Assembly: GCF_003385495.1 (NCBI RefSeq)
Contig: NZ_QNUH01000013.1
Span: forward strand, 1 to 64,000
DNA length: 64,000 nt
Direction: 5' to 3'
From: Chryseobacterium elymi
GTDB lineage: Bacteria > Bacteroidota > Bacteroidia > Flavobacteriales > Weeksellaceae
Below, piece by piece: positions 45,085-54,283 of this stretch. Position 1 is the stretch's first letter. The number at the start of each line of letters is the position of its first letter. Below the pieces are notes generated by a model. That model was not told the origin of the DNA. It saw nothing but the letters and a program-made list of their open reading frames with translations, and searched no databases. A program made the translations under genes and the position numbers.

Positions 45085-46062
45085 ATGCAGTTAAAACAAT
45101 CACAACGCCAACAGGTAAAACTCAGATTAGGACTATCTGGAGCATCAGGGTTTGGAAAGACCAAATCAGCCTTATTATTAGCTTATGGAATGACACAAGA
45201 TTGGAGTAAAATAGCTGTTATAGATACAGAAAATTCCTCTGCTTCTTTGTATTCAGATTTAGGGAATTACAACGTTCTCGATCTACAAGCACCTTACTCT
45301 CCTGAAAGATATATTCAGGCTATTGAATTGTGTGAGAAATCAGGGATTGAAGTAATAATTATTGATTCAGCGAGCCATGAATGGAATGGTACTGGTGGAT
45401 GTCTTGATATTCACGAGAAACTGGGAGGAAGATTTCAAGACTGGGCTAATGTCACACCAAGACATCAGGCATTTATCAATAAGATATTACAGTCAAGCTG
45501 TCACATTATTACTACCACCAGGAGAAAAATAGACTATTCTTTAGATGTTGGTAGCAATGGTAAAACCAAAGTAGTAAAACATGGAACTAAAGAGATAACT
45601 AGGGACGGTTTTGAATACGAGCTGACCATCAATTTTGAATTAGTGAACGAGAACCATTTAGCCAAGGCAAGTAAAGATAGAACAGGACTATTTATGAACA
45701 AGCCTGAATTTATTATTACCTCTGAAACAGGCAGAATAATTTTAGAGTGGTGTAGTTCCGGTATTGCAGAAACTGCAAGTTTTGCAAGCTCTTCTGAATC
45801 CTCTGTCACTTCTCCGAACTCAACAGATTATTTTAGTCCTTGTGATGCACGCTTCCCGAAAGAACATGGTGTTAACAGCAGCACCAGTAAGGATAGTATC
45901 CTGTATAAAATCAGCACCAGTAATACGATTGCTGAACTTTTGGCTATTTACAAACAGTATCCGGAATATCAACAGGAATTGAAGCCTGAGTACGAAACAA
46001 GAAAATCATTTTTAATCAAATTATCCAATCCTCAAAACTTTTCAACCAATGGACACTATTAA
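45085..46062 (+). CDS. RecA-like AAA ATPase (Sak4-like)
   Basis: 325 residues. Walker A is GASGFGKTKS near residue 19-28; Walker B is EVIIIDSASHEW near 90. The fold is RecA-like, resembling phage Sak4-type single-strand annealing or recombination ATPases. The last 100 residues are Ser/Thr-rich and probably disordered. It overlaps the next gene by 14 bases. Confidence 0.75.
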   Translation: MQLKQSQRQQVKLRLGLSGASGFGKTKSALLLAYGMTQDWSKIAVIDTENSSASLYSDLGNYNVLDLQAPYSPERYIQAIELCEKSGIEVIIIDSASHEWNGTGGCLDIHEKLGGRFQDWANVTPRHQAFINKILQSSCHIITTTRRKIDYSLDVGSNGKTKVVKHGTKEITRDGFEYELTINFELVNENHLAKASKDRTGLFMNKPEFIITSETGRIILEWCSSGIAETASFASSSESSVTSPNSTDYFSPCDARFPKEHGVNSSTSKDSILYKISTSNTIAELLAIYKQYPEYQQELKPEYETRKSFLIKLSNPQNFSTNGHY

Positions 46063-46384
46063 TAAAATCAGACCAGCTGCATTAGAAGAAGCATTTAAAC
46101 TTAGACCAGCACAGAATATTAAAGAGATTTCTTTGTATGAAAGCAGGATGAACAATGACGTCCATCACCATTCAAATCAGGGTTATTTTGTTCCTGGTAC
46201 TGTTTCAACTGAAGTAGAATCAAGAGAACTGGAAGAGATAGAGCAAAGTAAGGAGTATCAAGAATTTGATAATTCTCTTCAAAGAATTGAAGTTCACCAG
46301 GAGCTCAAACCAATGGAAGTGATACAATATGAACATACCCCCTCATTGAAGCCAATACACAAGCGGTCAATCTCTACCATTTGA
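46049..46384 (+). CDS. N-terminal part of a frameshifted DUF3871 gene
   Basis: 111 residues as it stands, helical, with no domain of its own. Its frame leaves the conserved path at the C run at 46338-46342: before the run it reads QYEHTP, after it (one frame lower) the sequence reads LIEANTQAVNLYHLKNDC, which is the normal lead-in of DUF3871 proteins. So this is very likely the first quarter of the next gene, split by loss of one C or joined by -1 frameshifting. Confidence 0.65.
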   Translation: MDTINKIRPAALEEAFKLRPAQNIKEISLYESRMNNDVHHHSNQGYFVPGTVSTEVESRELEEIEQSKEYQEFDNSLQRIEVHQELKPMEVIQYEHTPSLKPIHKRSISTI

Positions 46385-47247
46385 AGAATGACTGCATAAT
46401 ACCAGTCTTCAGCAAGGATAACGAAAAAACAATTGCACACCAAGAATTTATCGATGTGGTGATGAATGCAGCACAAAAGGTATTTCCTATTCAAAGTATT
46501 ACAGAACCGGAGATAAGAGTATCGCACCAGATTAAAGGCAGAACACCAGATGCCATACACTTAAATGTAAAAGATTTATTGGATCACCAAAAAACTATTT
46601 ATTACGAAAGAATGGCATTTATTATCAGGATTCCTGGTATCACTGATATAGTAAATGGAAATGAACTATCTCTTACAATAGGTGGTGTCAGAAGTTATAA
46701 TCTGGAAAATCTTTACAATAAGAAAACATTGGAGCGAATTAAGTTCTTCATTGGTTTTCAGAACCAGGTGTGTTGTAATTTATGTGTATCAACAGATGGA
46801 TTTAAGGAAGATATGAGGGTATCAGGAACTCAGGATTTGTATTCCAAAGCATTGGAAGTAATGCAGAATTATAATGCAGAGCTTCATTTAAATGAAATGA
46901 AAGAACTTACTCATGATTCTCTCTCTGAACATCAGTTTGCGCAGCTTATAGGTAGAAGCAGGTTGTATCAACACTTACCAAAACCGGAAAAACAAAATAT
47001 TCCATTGCTCAATTTTAATGATAGTCATATTAATACAATGGCAAAGGATTATTACGAAGATAAGAACTTTTGCAGACAGGAAGATGGAAACATCAATTTG
47101 TGGTCAGTGTATAACCTCTTCACACAGGCTAATAAGTCCTCATATATAGATACTTTCCTGGATAGGAATCTGAACGCTTTTGAATTTAGCAAAGGTATTC
47201 AGAAAACGCTCAATGGTAATTCCAGTTACTATTGGTTTTTGAGTTAA
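46381..47247 (+). CDS. DUF3871 protein (main part, frame-shifted from its N-terminus)
   Basis: 288 residues from the TTG at 46381, but the open frame reaches back to 46333 with conserved sequence and no start codon. The block YYERMAFIIRIPG, LSLTIGGVRSYNLENLY and FIGFQNQVCCNLCVSTDG marks DUF3871, a family of Bacteroidota mobile elements with unknown role. Together with the preceding gene the full product would be about 400 residues. A terminator follows. Confidence 0.8.
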   Translation: MKNDCIIPVFSKDNEKTIAHQEFIDVVMNAAQKVFPIQSITEPEIRVSHQIKGRTPDAIHLNVKDLLDHQKTIYYERMAFIIRIPGITDIVNGNELSLTIGGVRSYNLENLYNKKTLERIKFFIGFQNQVCCNLCVSTDGFKEDMRVSGTQDLYSKALEVMQNYNAELHLNEMKELTHDSLSEHQFAQLIGRSRLYQHLPKPEKQNIPLLNFNDSHINTMAKDYYEDKNFCRQEDGNINLWSVYNLFTQANKSSYIDTFLDRNLNAFEFSKGIQKTLNGNSSYYWFLS

Positions 47248-47251
47248 AGTT

Positions 47252-47283
47252 CTGCCTCATATAAGTATGGGGCAGTTTTCTTT
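47252..47283 (+). terminator. Terminator after the DUF3871 gene
   Basis: CTGCCTCAT (47252-47260) pairs with ATGGGGCAG (47267-47275), one G-U pair, then TTTTCTTT. It separates the element's core genes from the cargo. Confidence 0.75.
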
Positions 47284-47457
47284 ATTGTTTGCGTAGGTTA
47301 TTTTTGAAAAATATTTTGTAAAATTGCTTAATTCTAATAATCAGTATTTTGAACTAATTGTGAATTCTTAAAAATTTGATTTCTGTAGAGATAAAAATTA
47401 AATTCTCAATTAGCCTACTGAAAAATTGGAAATGTAAATACTAATAACTTGAACTAT

Positions 47458-48492
47458 ATGAATTGTTTACTTTGTAAAGAAAATGAAGCAAACCAAACGG
47501 GATCACATATTTTTACACATTCTCTTATTAGCAAGTGTATAAATGAACAAGGTAAGAACGGTAGGGACAGAGAGATAATGTTTGGTTTCTCTCAATCTGG
47601 AGAAAAAAGTCTTTTCGTTGGAAGAAAAGTGCTACCTGATAATTTGGCTGAAGTCTTAGGTCGTGAATTGACTGATGACGAAATTGAAAATAATACTAAC
47701 GGTGCCGTTGTTGACAATATATATTGCTCAAATTGTGAAAAACTATTCGGTATTATTGAGAGTGATTTTTCATCAAAAATATTAACAAACATTCGTGATA
47801 ATGGTATTTATAGTTATGAATATCCAAACAATATTCTTATAAGACTTTATTTTTATATACAGATTTGGAGAGCTTCGTCATATAGCTATAATGATTGGTG
47901 CTTGCCTAATAAAGCTATTGAAGAAGATTTAAGAAAATATATTTACGAGGGATGTTTAGGGTATGAGAAAGGTTTGAGTGGATCTTTTATAAAAGAAATT
48001 GTTAAATATCCACTTATAGTAAATTATTTGGAAACACCAGAAGAGGAATCCAGCTCCAATTTAATTTTTATTCCAAAAACAAATAATCCTTTTAGATTCT
48101 TTTTGTGTGATTTTGTAATTGAATTTTTTGAGGATTCAAGTAATAAACCATTATTCTCGGAAATCCAGAATTACCATGGGTTAAATGACGATATATCAGA
48201 AAAAGATATTAACTATTATGAAGATACATTTATAATAAGAAATATAGCTAATACAAAAAGAAAAAAAATTATTGACTCCTACTGTAAGGAAGAATATGTT
48301 GTAGGAGAAATCAAGAGAATCCAAGATTTATTTGTAACTGAGTACAAAAAGATTAATAAAAGAATTCCTACCGACGAAACTATAGCTAAATTTTCTCTTG
48401 AAATAGCTTTTGGTGCAGGTGAAGTTCCAACGTTTCAAGCACTATCAGATGAAAGAATAGAAACAGTAGTAAAGAAATATATAGAATTTTAA
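47458..48492 (+). CDS. HNH-like zinc-binding protein, first cargo gene
   Basis: 344 residues. The N-terminus MNCLLCKENEANQTGSHIF and, 95 residues in, YCSNCEKLFG form two CxxC pairs around a SHIF segment, like the zinc-bound HNH (beta-beta-alpha-metal) nucleases of the HNH_5 type. The C-terminal 200 residues have no known domain. The ATG at 47458 is preferred to a TTG three codons earlier. Its place beside the methyltransferase suggests a nuclease or DNA-binding role in defence, but this is inference. The gene is strongly AT-rich. Confidence 0.6.
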   Translation: MNCLLCKENEANQTGSHIFTHSLISKCINEQGKNGRDREIMFGFSQSGEKSLFVGRKVLPDNLAEVLGRELTDDEIENNTNGAVVDNIYCSNCEKLFGIIESDFSSKILTNIRDNGIYSYEYPNNILIRLYFYIQIWRASSYSYNDWCLPNKAIEEDLRKYIYEGCLGYEKGLSGSFIKEIVKYPLIVNYLETPEEESSSNLIFIPKTNNPFRFFLCDFVIEFFEDSSNKPLFSEIQNYHGLNDDISEKDINYYEDTFIIRNIANTKRKKIIDSYCKEEYVVGEIKRIQDLFVTEYKKINKRIPTDETIAKFSLEIAFGAGEVPTFQALSDERIETVVKKYIEF

Positions 48493-48511
48493 GTCTCAAA
48501 CTCAATAAATA

Positions 48512-48525
48512 CCGTATTTTTACGG
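48512..48525 (+). terminator. Short hairpin after the HNH-like gene
   Basis: CCGTA-TTTT-TACGG, 5-pair stem, followed by ATTATTTTTT. Weak terminator candidate; its CCGTA core also appears in the larger inverted repeat at 48624-48649. Confidence 0.35.
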
Positions 48526-48608
48526 ATTATTTTTTGATATATTTTTAGGAAATTTAAAAACATTTTTTTCAATTGGGAATTGATGTTTTTTTGTATTGAT
48601 AAAAGGTA

Positions 48609-48649
48609 TATTTTTGAACAAAACATAATTACGGAATCCCGTAATTATG
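48609..48649 (+). promoter_or_regulatory. Promoter and 11-bp inverted-repeat operator of the methyltransferase operon
   Basis: TATTTTTG (48609-48616) matches the -7 consensus. Right behind it CATAATTACGG (48624-48634) and CCGTAATTATG (48639-48649) are perfect inverted repeats with a 4-base spacer, spanning the likely transcription start. A repressor or the methyltransferase itself could bind there; an RNA hairpin in the leader is the alternative. The ATG is 47 bases further. Confidence 0.6.
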
Positions 48650-48696
48650 TGGAGATTATAAGTATTAAATTTGTTAACTAAGGTTTTCACTTTAAA

Positions 48697-49758
48697 ATGA
48701 ATAAATTAAAAGCGGTAGATTTTTTTTGTTCCGGAGGAGGAATGAGTTATGGAATGCAAAGTGCAGGGATACAGATTCTTGCTGGAATAGACTTTGATAA
48801 GAATTGTAAGGAGACTTATGAAGCTAATATAGAAGGCGCTGAATTTGTCCATGCCGATGTATTTGATTTAAAAGAAACTGAGCTTGAAAATAGACTTTCA
48901 TTAAAAAGAAATGATGATGAACTTGTTTTAATTGGTTGCAGTCCTTGTCAATTTTGGAGCATAATTAATACAAACAAAGCAAAATCTGAGAAATCAAAAA
49001 ATTTATTAGTAGAGTTTTCTCGATTTGTTAAATATTTTCGTCCTGGATATGTTGTTGTTGAAAATGTTCCGGGAGTGTTACGACGTAAAGAGGAAAGTGG
49101 CTTAAATGGTTTTATTGAGTGGTTAAAAAGTAATGGTTATGAAAATCCTCATTTTAAAGTCCACAATGTGAATGATTATGGAGTTCCTCAAAACAGAAAA
49201 AGATTTACTTTGATAGCTACTCGTATATCTCAGGATGAGATTAAACCTATAGAGATGGAAGGTGAAAAACCTTTAGTAAAAGATGTTTTAGGGGTAGGAA
49301 ATGGGTTTCCAAAAATTCAGCCTGGACATAAAGACGAATCAGAATTTCTTCATTCAGTTCCTAATATTAGTGAAATCAACAAAAAAAGACTTGAAAAGGT
49401 TGAAAAAAATGGGGGGAACAGATTAGGCTTTGCAGATGATCCGGAATTACAATTGGATTGTTTTGTTGGTAAAGATGATTCTTTTAAGGATACGTTTGGT
49501 CGATTATGGTGGGACAAACCTGCTCCAACAATTACAACAAAATTTTTTAGTATTTCTAACGGTAGATTTGTACATCCCGAAGAAAATAGAGCTTTGTCAA
49601 TTAGGGAAGGAGCAACATTGCAATCCTTTCCTTTAACATATAAATTCGATGGTACAAGTACAGCAAATATTGCAAGGATGATTGGTAATGCCGTGCCACC
49701 AAAATATGCAACGGCGATTGGTAAAGCGATAATTCAAAATTATAACAATGCAATTTAG
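48697..49758 (+). CDS. C5 cytosine DNA methyltransferase
   Basis: 353 residues. Transfers a methyl group from AdoMet to C5 of cytosine. Motif I FCSGGGMSYGM (11-20), motif IV with the catalytic Cys84 in GCSPCQFWS, motif VI VVENVPG (121-126), motif VIII QNRKRFTLIA, and motifs IX/X at the end (SIREGATLQSFP, GNAVPPKYA). The variable target region is short. It overlaps the next gene by 11 bases. The target site cannot be read from sequence. Confidence 0.95.
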   Translation: MNKLKAVDFFCSGGGMSYGMQSAGIQILAGIDFDKNCKETYEANIEGAEFVHADVFDLKETELENRLSLKRNDDELVLIGCSPCQFWSIINTNKAKSEKSKNLLVEFSRFVKYFRPGYVVVENVPGVLRRKEESGLNGFIEWLKSNGYENPHFKVHNVNDYGVPQNRKRFTLIATRISQDEIKPIEMEGEKPLVKDVLGVGNGFPKIQPGHKDESEFLHSVPNISEINKKRLEKVEKNGGNRLGFADDPELQLDCFVGKDDSFKDTFGRLWWDKPAPTITTKFFSISNGRFVHPEENRALSIREGATLQSFPLTYKFDGTSTANIARMIGNAVPPKYATAIGKAIIQNYNNAI

Positions 49759-52663
49759 AACAAAGGCTAGAGCTGTCGATTTATTAGGGAAAGGACAAAT
49801 TGCTGATTTACCAACAGCAATTATAGAACTTTGGAAAAATGGCTATGATGCATATGCGGATAATTTAACTGCTGAAATTTTCCAAAAAGAATATGCTGAT
49901 TTGGAAAATGATTTATTTCTTCTCACGGATGATGGCAAAGGAATGTCTCAATCAGATATATTGGATAAATGGCTTGTTTTAGGGACAGATTCTAAAAGTA
50001 GGGCCTTATTAGAGATTAAGCCAGATAAAGAAACACTATGGAAAAAACCTAGAGTTAAAGCTGGTGAAAAAGGCATTGGTCGTCTTTCCGTTGCTTTTTT
50101 AGGAAACCCTATGTTGATGTTGACAAAAAGAATCGGATTTCCTTTACAATTACTTTTTTTTGATTGGCGCTTATTAGAGAATTTTAATTTGTATTTAGAT
50201 GATATTAATATTCCCGTAGCCTCACTAACATCAGAAAGTGATTTTGGCAAAATATTTCTGCAACTTAAAAAAGAATTTTTAAAAAACTTTGATAAGAAAG
50301 AAGATTCAGAAGGAAATATTATATGGGAAGATAATCAAGAAGAATTAAAAAATGAAATTATTAATTCAGTTGCAAAAGCTAAGCTTTCTGATAAAATAAC
50401 AAATACACTTCTTAACAACTTTGATAATTTAAAAGATTCGCATGGTACTAAATTTTTAATATTTGAGCCTATTGATCAAATACTTGATTTGGCAAAGGAG
50501 AACCAGGATGATTTGAGAGAAAATAGAGATTTTATTATATCTAGTTTATCGGGATTCTTTAATCCGTTTATACTGGCAAAAAATGAAAAAAATAAAGTAA
50601 ATACCTATTTTTATATACATCAAACTTTAGGAAAAGACAAAGAAATTTTTAATGAAGAAGCTAAGTTTTTCACAAAAGAAGACTACGATTTTGCAGATAT
50701 TTTAATTGAAGGTAATTTTAATGGTAATGGGGAATTCAATGGATCGCTTAAAATCTATGATAAAGTTATTTCATATGATTATGATTCTAATAGAAGGAAG
50801 TTTAAAAGAAAATACTATGGAAATGTATTTATAAAATTAGGATATAGTCAAGGTAAATTAATAGACTCAAAGCTTAGTGAAACTGCTTTCAAAAAGATAA
50901 ATGATAAAGTAACTAGAAATGGAGGTTTGTATATTTATAGAGATAACTTCAGAGTATTACCATATGGAAGGCCAAATGCGGATTTTTTAAAATTTGAAGA
51001 ACGAAGAAATAAGCGTATAGGAACATATTTCTTTTCTTACCGTCGTATGTTTGGTTATCTTGGAATCTCAAGAGATGAAAACCCTGAATTAAAAGATAAA
51101 TCCAGTAGGGAAGGATTAATTAATAATGATCCATATTCTGCATTCGAATCTGATATAATCGCTTTTTTTATTCAAGTTGCAAAAGATTATTTTTCAGATA
51201 AAGCTGAAGAATCTATATTCTTAGATGAAAAAAAGAAATTAAATGAGGAAAGCCAGGCTATTGCTGATGATAAAAAACGAGAAACAGAAGAAAAAAAATT
51301 ATTTAGTCGTACTTTGTCTGCATATCCTAGCCGTTTTAAAAATTATGAGAAGCAATATCTAAGTATACTTAATGAAATTGAAAAAAAGATTAGTTTAGCA
51401 AATAGTACTTACAATGATATTGAAGATTTATTAGATGAACTACATAAATTAGATATAGAATTCGAATCTTTGCTTCCTGAAATGCCTAAAAGATATAAAC
51501 CTACAGATTTACAATTAGATAGGCTTAATAATTATGAAGAGCAAATTTTTGCTTTTAATAAGAATGTTAAGAAAAGTAGTATTAAAGTGATGAAGAAGGT
51601 TAATGAAAAACTTGAACTTCATGAATTAAAACAAGCTTTTACAAAAAATGCTGAAGTCTATAGAAGTGAACTGGAAAGTATTGTCTTAGAGTATTCTAAA
51701 AGATTAAAAGTAAAGTTTCAAGATACTCAAAAAGAATATGAAGATCGTTCTTCAAATATTTTATCTACTTATAAAATAGCTGAAAATAATGCTATTGAAC
51801 AAATCGTAACAAAGAAAGACATAGCAGAGCAGAGTAGAGCTTTAAAATTATTTTTCGATCAAAGAAAGGATGAATTAAATAAAACGTTAATTCCATTCAT
51901 CGAACATATTGAAAAAATGAACTTCGATATTGATGAAGAGTTATTACAAGGAGCTTATAAAGCCAGATATGATCAAATGCTCCAACAATGGTCAATGATT
52001 CAGGAAACGGCACAATTAGGAATCGCTGTGGAAATTATTGATCATGAATTTAATGTTTTATATGCACGTATAAATAGATTGCTCGAAGATTTAGATGGCA
52101 ACAATCTTTTTATTGAAAATAAACAATATTTACAACTTGAGAGTACATTCCGGACTTTGGAAGATAAATATGATCTTTTGTCTCCCCTATATAGAATAAA
52201 CGGAGGCAGCATTAAAGAAATCCCTGGAGCTAATGTTATAAGCTATGTTAAAGACTTCTTTGGAAAACAATTGTCTGATGATAAAATAGAAATCACATAT
52301 AGTAATTCATTTTTCAAACATATTATTCTAATTAAAGAACCAACACTTTATACTGTAATTATAAATATTGTTAACAATGCGATTTACTGGATGAGAAATG
52401 CAGAAAGGAAAGAAATTCGTTTTGATTACCTTAAAAACACCCAAGAAATACTGATACTAAATTCGGGGAAAAAAATAGAAGAACATCGACTTTCAAAAAT
52501 ATTTGGCCTTTTTCATTCTAATCGTCCAGGTGGTAGAGGCATAGGCCTTTACTTAGCTAAAGAAAGCCTTAACGAAAATTATTACGACATAGAAGCATCA
52601 AATGAACAAGAATATAATTATTTAGGGGGTGCTTGCTTTATTATAAAAACTTTATCAAAATAG
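49748..52663 (+). CDS. Double GHKL ATPase, MORC-like N-terminus and histidine-kinase-like C-terminus
   Basis: 971 residues. N-terminal GHKL domain: N box IELWKNGYDAYAD (Glu27, Asn31, Asp34), DDGKGM (61-66), GEKGIGRLS (106-114), as in MORC/MutL/Hsp90-type ATPases. The middle (about 500-720) is a long coiled coil. C-terminal part: a DHEFN H-box with His766, an N box NIVNNAIYWM (Asn876/877), LNSGKK and GGRGIGLYLAK (928-938), as in sensor histidine kinases. MORC-like GHKL proteins next to restriction-modification genes are known in bacteria. Likely an ATP-driven clamp or sensor for the system. Confidence 0.85.
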   Translation: MQFRTKARAVDLLGKGQIADLPTAIIELWKNGYDAYADNLTAEIFQKEYADLENDLFLLTDDGKGMSQSDILDKWLVLGTDSKSRALLEIKPDKETLWKKPRVKAGEKGIGRLSVAFLGNPMLMLTKRIGFPLQLLFFDWRLLENFNLYLDDINIPVASLTSESDFGKIFLQLKKEFLKNFDKKEDSEGNIIWEDNQEELKNEIINSVAKAKLSDKITNTLLNNFDNLKDSHGTKFLIFEPIDQILDLAKENQDDLRENRDFIISSLSGFFNPFILAKNEKNKVNTYFYIHQTLGKDKEIFNEEAKFFTKEDYDFADILIEGNFNGNGEFNGSLKIYDKVISYDYDSNRRKFKRKYYGNVFIKLGYSQGKLIDSKLSETAFKKINDKVTRNGGLYIYRDNFRVLPYGRPNADFLKFEERRNKRIGTYFFSYRRMFGYLGISRDENPELKDKSSREGLINNDPYSAFESDIIAFFIQVAKDYFSDKAEESIFLDEKKKLNEESQAIADDKKRETEEKKLFSRTLSAYPSRFKNYEKQYLSILNEIEKKISLANSTYNDIEDLLDELHKLDIEFESLLPEMPKRYKPTDLQLDRLNNYEEQIFAFNKNVKKSSIKVMKKVNEKLELHELKQAFTKNAEVYRSELESIVLEYSKRLKVKFQDTQKEYEDRSSNILSTYKIAENNAIEQIVTKKDIAEQSRALKLFFDQRKDELNKTLIPFIEHIEKMNFDIDEELLQGAYKARYDQMLQQWSMIQETAQLGIAVEIIDHEFNVLYARINRLLEDLDGNNLFIENKQYLQLESTFRTLEDKYDLLSPLYRINGGSIKEIPGANVISYVKDFFGKQLSDDKIEITYSNSFFKHIILIKEPTLYTVIINIVNNAIYWMRNAERKEIRFDYLKNTQEILILNSGKKIEEHRLSKIFGLFHSNRPGGRGIGLYLAKESLNENYYDIEASNEQEYNYLGGACFIIKTLSK

Positions 52664-52668
52664 TGACC

Positions 52669-54240
52669 ATGACCAAAACTCAAATATATAACTCTAAAGC
52701 TCATAAAATTATTAAAGATTCTATAAAATCAGTTGTCTATATTGACGAAAAGGCATGGAATCCATTTGAAAATCGATATAACGATAGTATAGAGGAGCAT
52801 GTAATTTCCAAAAAATTATATGATAATTTAAAAAGTGAGGGGATTAACCTTAATATCCATAAGTTTTCACCAGGTGAAGAAGATTTACCATTAGATAACC
52901 CTATAAAAAAGTACCTTTTTGATGATATTGACTTGGTATTACTAGACTGGGATCTAGATACTGACGCTTTAAATCATTCCGCATTAAAACTTTTGGATAA
53001 TATTATTAAGCAACCACATATTCACTTTTGTTGTATATATAGTTCAAGTCCTGATTTTGATTCTATAATTAAAAAAATTGAGTCTTTTTTTTCAGGATAT
53101 TCAAGAGAGCAACTGGATACTGTACGATCTATTTTCGAACATAATGATGATGTTGTAAATTTGGTTAAGCAAATTGATGTAAGTGCACCAGAGGGGAGGT
53201 TTATAGGACAAATAAAAGGTATTGATGCGACAATTTGGAATAATATTGTAGCGATAACCGATTTAAAAGACAAAAAAGCATTAATACCAATGGCTTTGTC
53301 AATAAATAATGGTTTACCAAAATCAGAGATTCCTTTAGGTTATTCTTCAGAGATTATTTCTAAAATAGGAGATGAATATAGCTTAATTATTAATAATACA
53401 ATAATTTCAATTTTAAAGAAAAAGGTAAATAAGCCAACTCAATTAATTAAAAATTTTTCTAAGCATATATCAAAAGAGAGAGATAAAAGCTTTTTTAAAA
53501 TTTTGGGATTGGACATGCAAAATGAATTTTCCAAAAAGGGAGCTTTCATAAATCCTGAGATTTTAAATATTTCGTTAAATACTTTTATGTTTCATAGGAA
53601 ACAAATAAATTCATTAGGGGCTAAGCCTTCTTTTGATGATTTTTTAAAAGATTTATTGCTTGAGAATGCTAAATTGAACTTAACTAATACAAGTTTAGAG
53701 ATGCTTGATGATGCTTTTTTAGATTCTTTCAAACCAATTATAAAGAATGTTAAAAATGAAAATTTGGCTTTAATAAATTGTTTTTATAATGGAGCCAAAA
53801 TAAATGGAGATAAATTTTTGAATTTTGGCGATATACTAATAGATGAAAATAAAAATTATTACTTATGTATTACTGCACTATGTGATTGTATAATCAGAGA
53901 TAACAAAAGTAATATATCTTTTAAATATTATTTTGTAAAGGGACAAAAGTTGAAATTAGAATCTGCATTCAAAAAAGGTGACGGAGGGTTTATTTCTTAT
54001 ATTAATGAAGAGATTTCAATAAATTGGAATAATGATGAATATATAAAACCTTTTCAATTATATATTCCTGAACCTGAGATTAAAAGTAATGCTTTAACGG
54101 CCTTTGATTGGTTAGACAAATGTCCGTTATCACTTTCGTTAAATTATGTATTTACTTTAAAGCAGAATTATGCTCAGCGTATAGCTAATCATGCATTTGG
54201 ACATCCAGTACGTGTAGGTGTAGATTTTGTGAAGAAATAA
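52669..54240 (+). CDS. Receiver-like domain protein, partner of the GHKL ATPase
   Basis: 523 residues. The first 130 fit a response-regulator receiver fold: VVYIDEKAW with the acidic pair Asp26-Glu27, then DLVLLDWDLD with Asp93 at the phospho-acceptor place, and CCIYSSS at the Ser/Thr place. The usual Lys after strand 5 is not obvious. The remaining 390 residues have no known domain and may be the output. It starts 5 bases after the ATPase gene ends (ATG at 52669; the frame also has an earlier GTG and TTG), so the two are a unit. Confidence 0.65.
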   Translation: MTKTQIYNSKAHKIIKDSIKSVVYIDEKAWNPFENRYNDSIEEHVISKKLYDNLKSEGINLNIHKFSPGEEDLPLDNPIKKYLFDDIDLVLLDWDLDTDALNHSALKLLDNIIKQPHIHFCCIYSSSPDFDSIIKKIESFFSGYSREQLDTVRSIFEHNDDVVNLVKQIDVSAPEGRFIGQIKGIDATIWNNIVAITDLKDKKALIPMALSINNGLPKSEIPLGYSSEIISKIGDEYSLIINNTIISILKKKVNKPTQLIKNFSKHISKERDKSFFKILGLDMQNEFSKKGAFINPEILNISLNTFMFHRKQINSLGAKPSFDDFLKDLLLENAKLNLTNTSLEMLDDAFLDSFKPIIKNVKNENLALINCFYNGAKINGDKFLNFGDILIDENKNYYLCITALCDCIIRDNKSNISFKYYFVKGQKLKLESAFKKGDGGFISYINEEISINWNNDEYIKPFQLYIPEPEIKSNALTAFDWLDKCPLSLSLNYVFTLKQNYAQRIANHAFGHPVRVGVDFVKK

Positions 54241-54246
54241 GACCAT

Positions 54247-54278
54247 ATTAATCGGTTTTTAATTAAAAACCGATTAAT
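54247..54278. terminator. Bidirectional terminator between convergent cargo operons
   Basis: A perfect 32-base palindrome, ATTAATCGGTTTTT and its complement around AATT. It separates the receiver-like gene from the convergent nuclease gene, with only 6 and 5 bases to either stop codon, and can serve both strands. Confidence 0.85.
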
Positions 54279-54283
54279 TTCTG

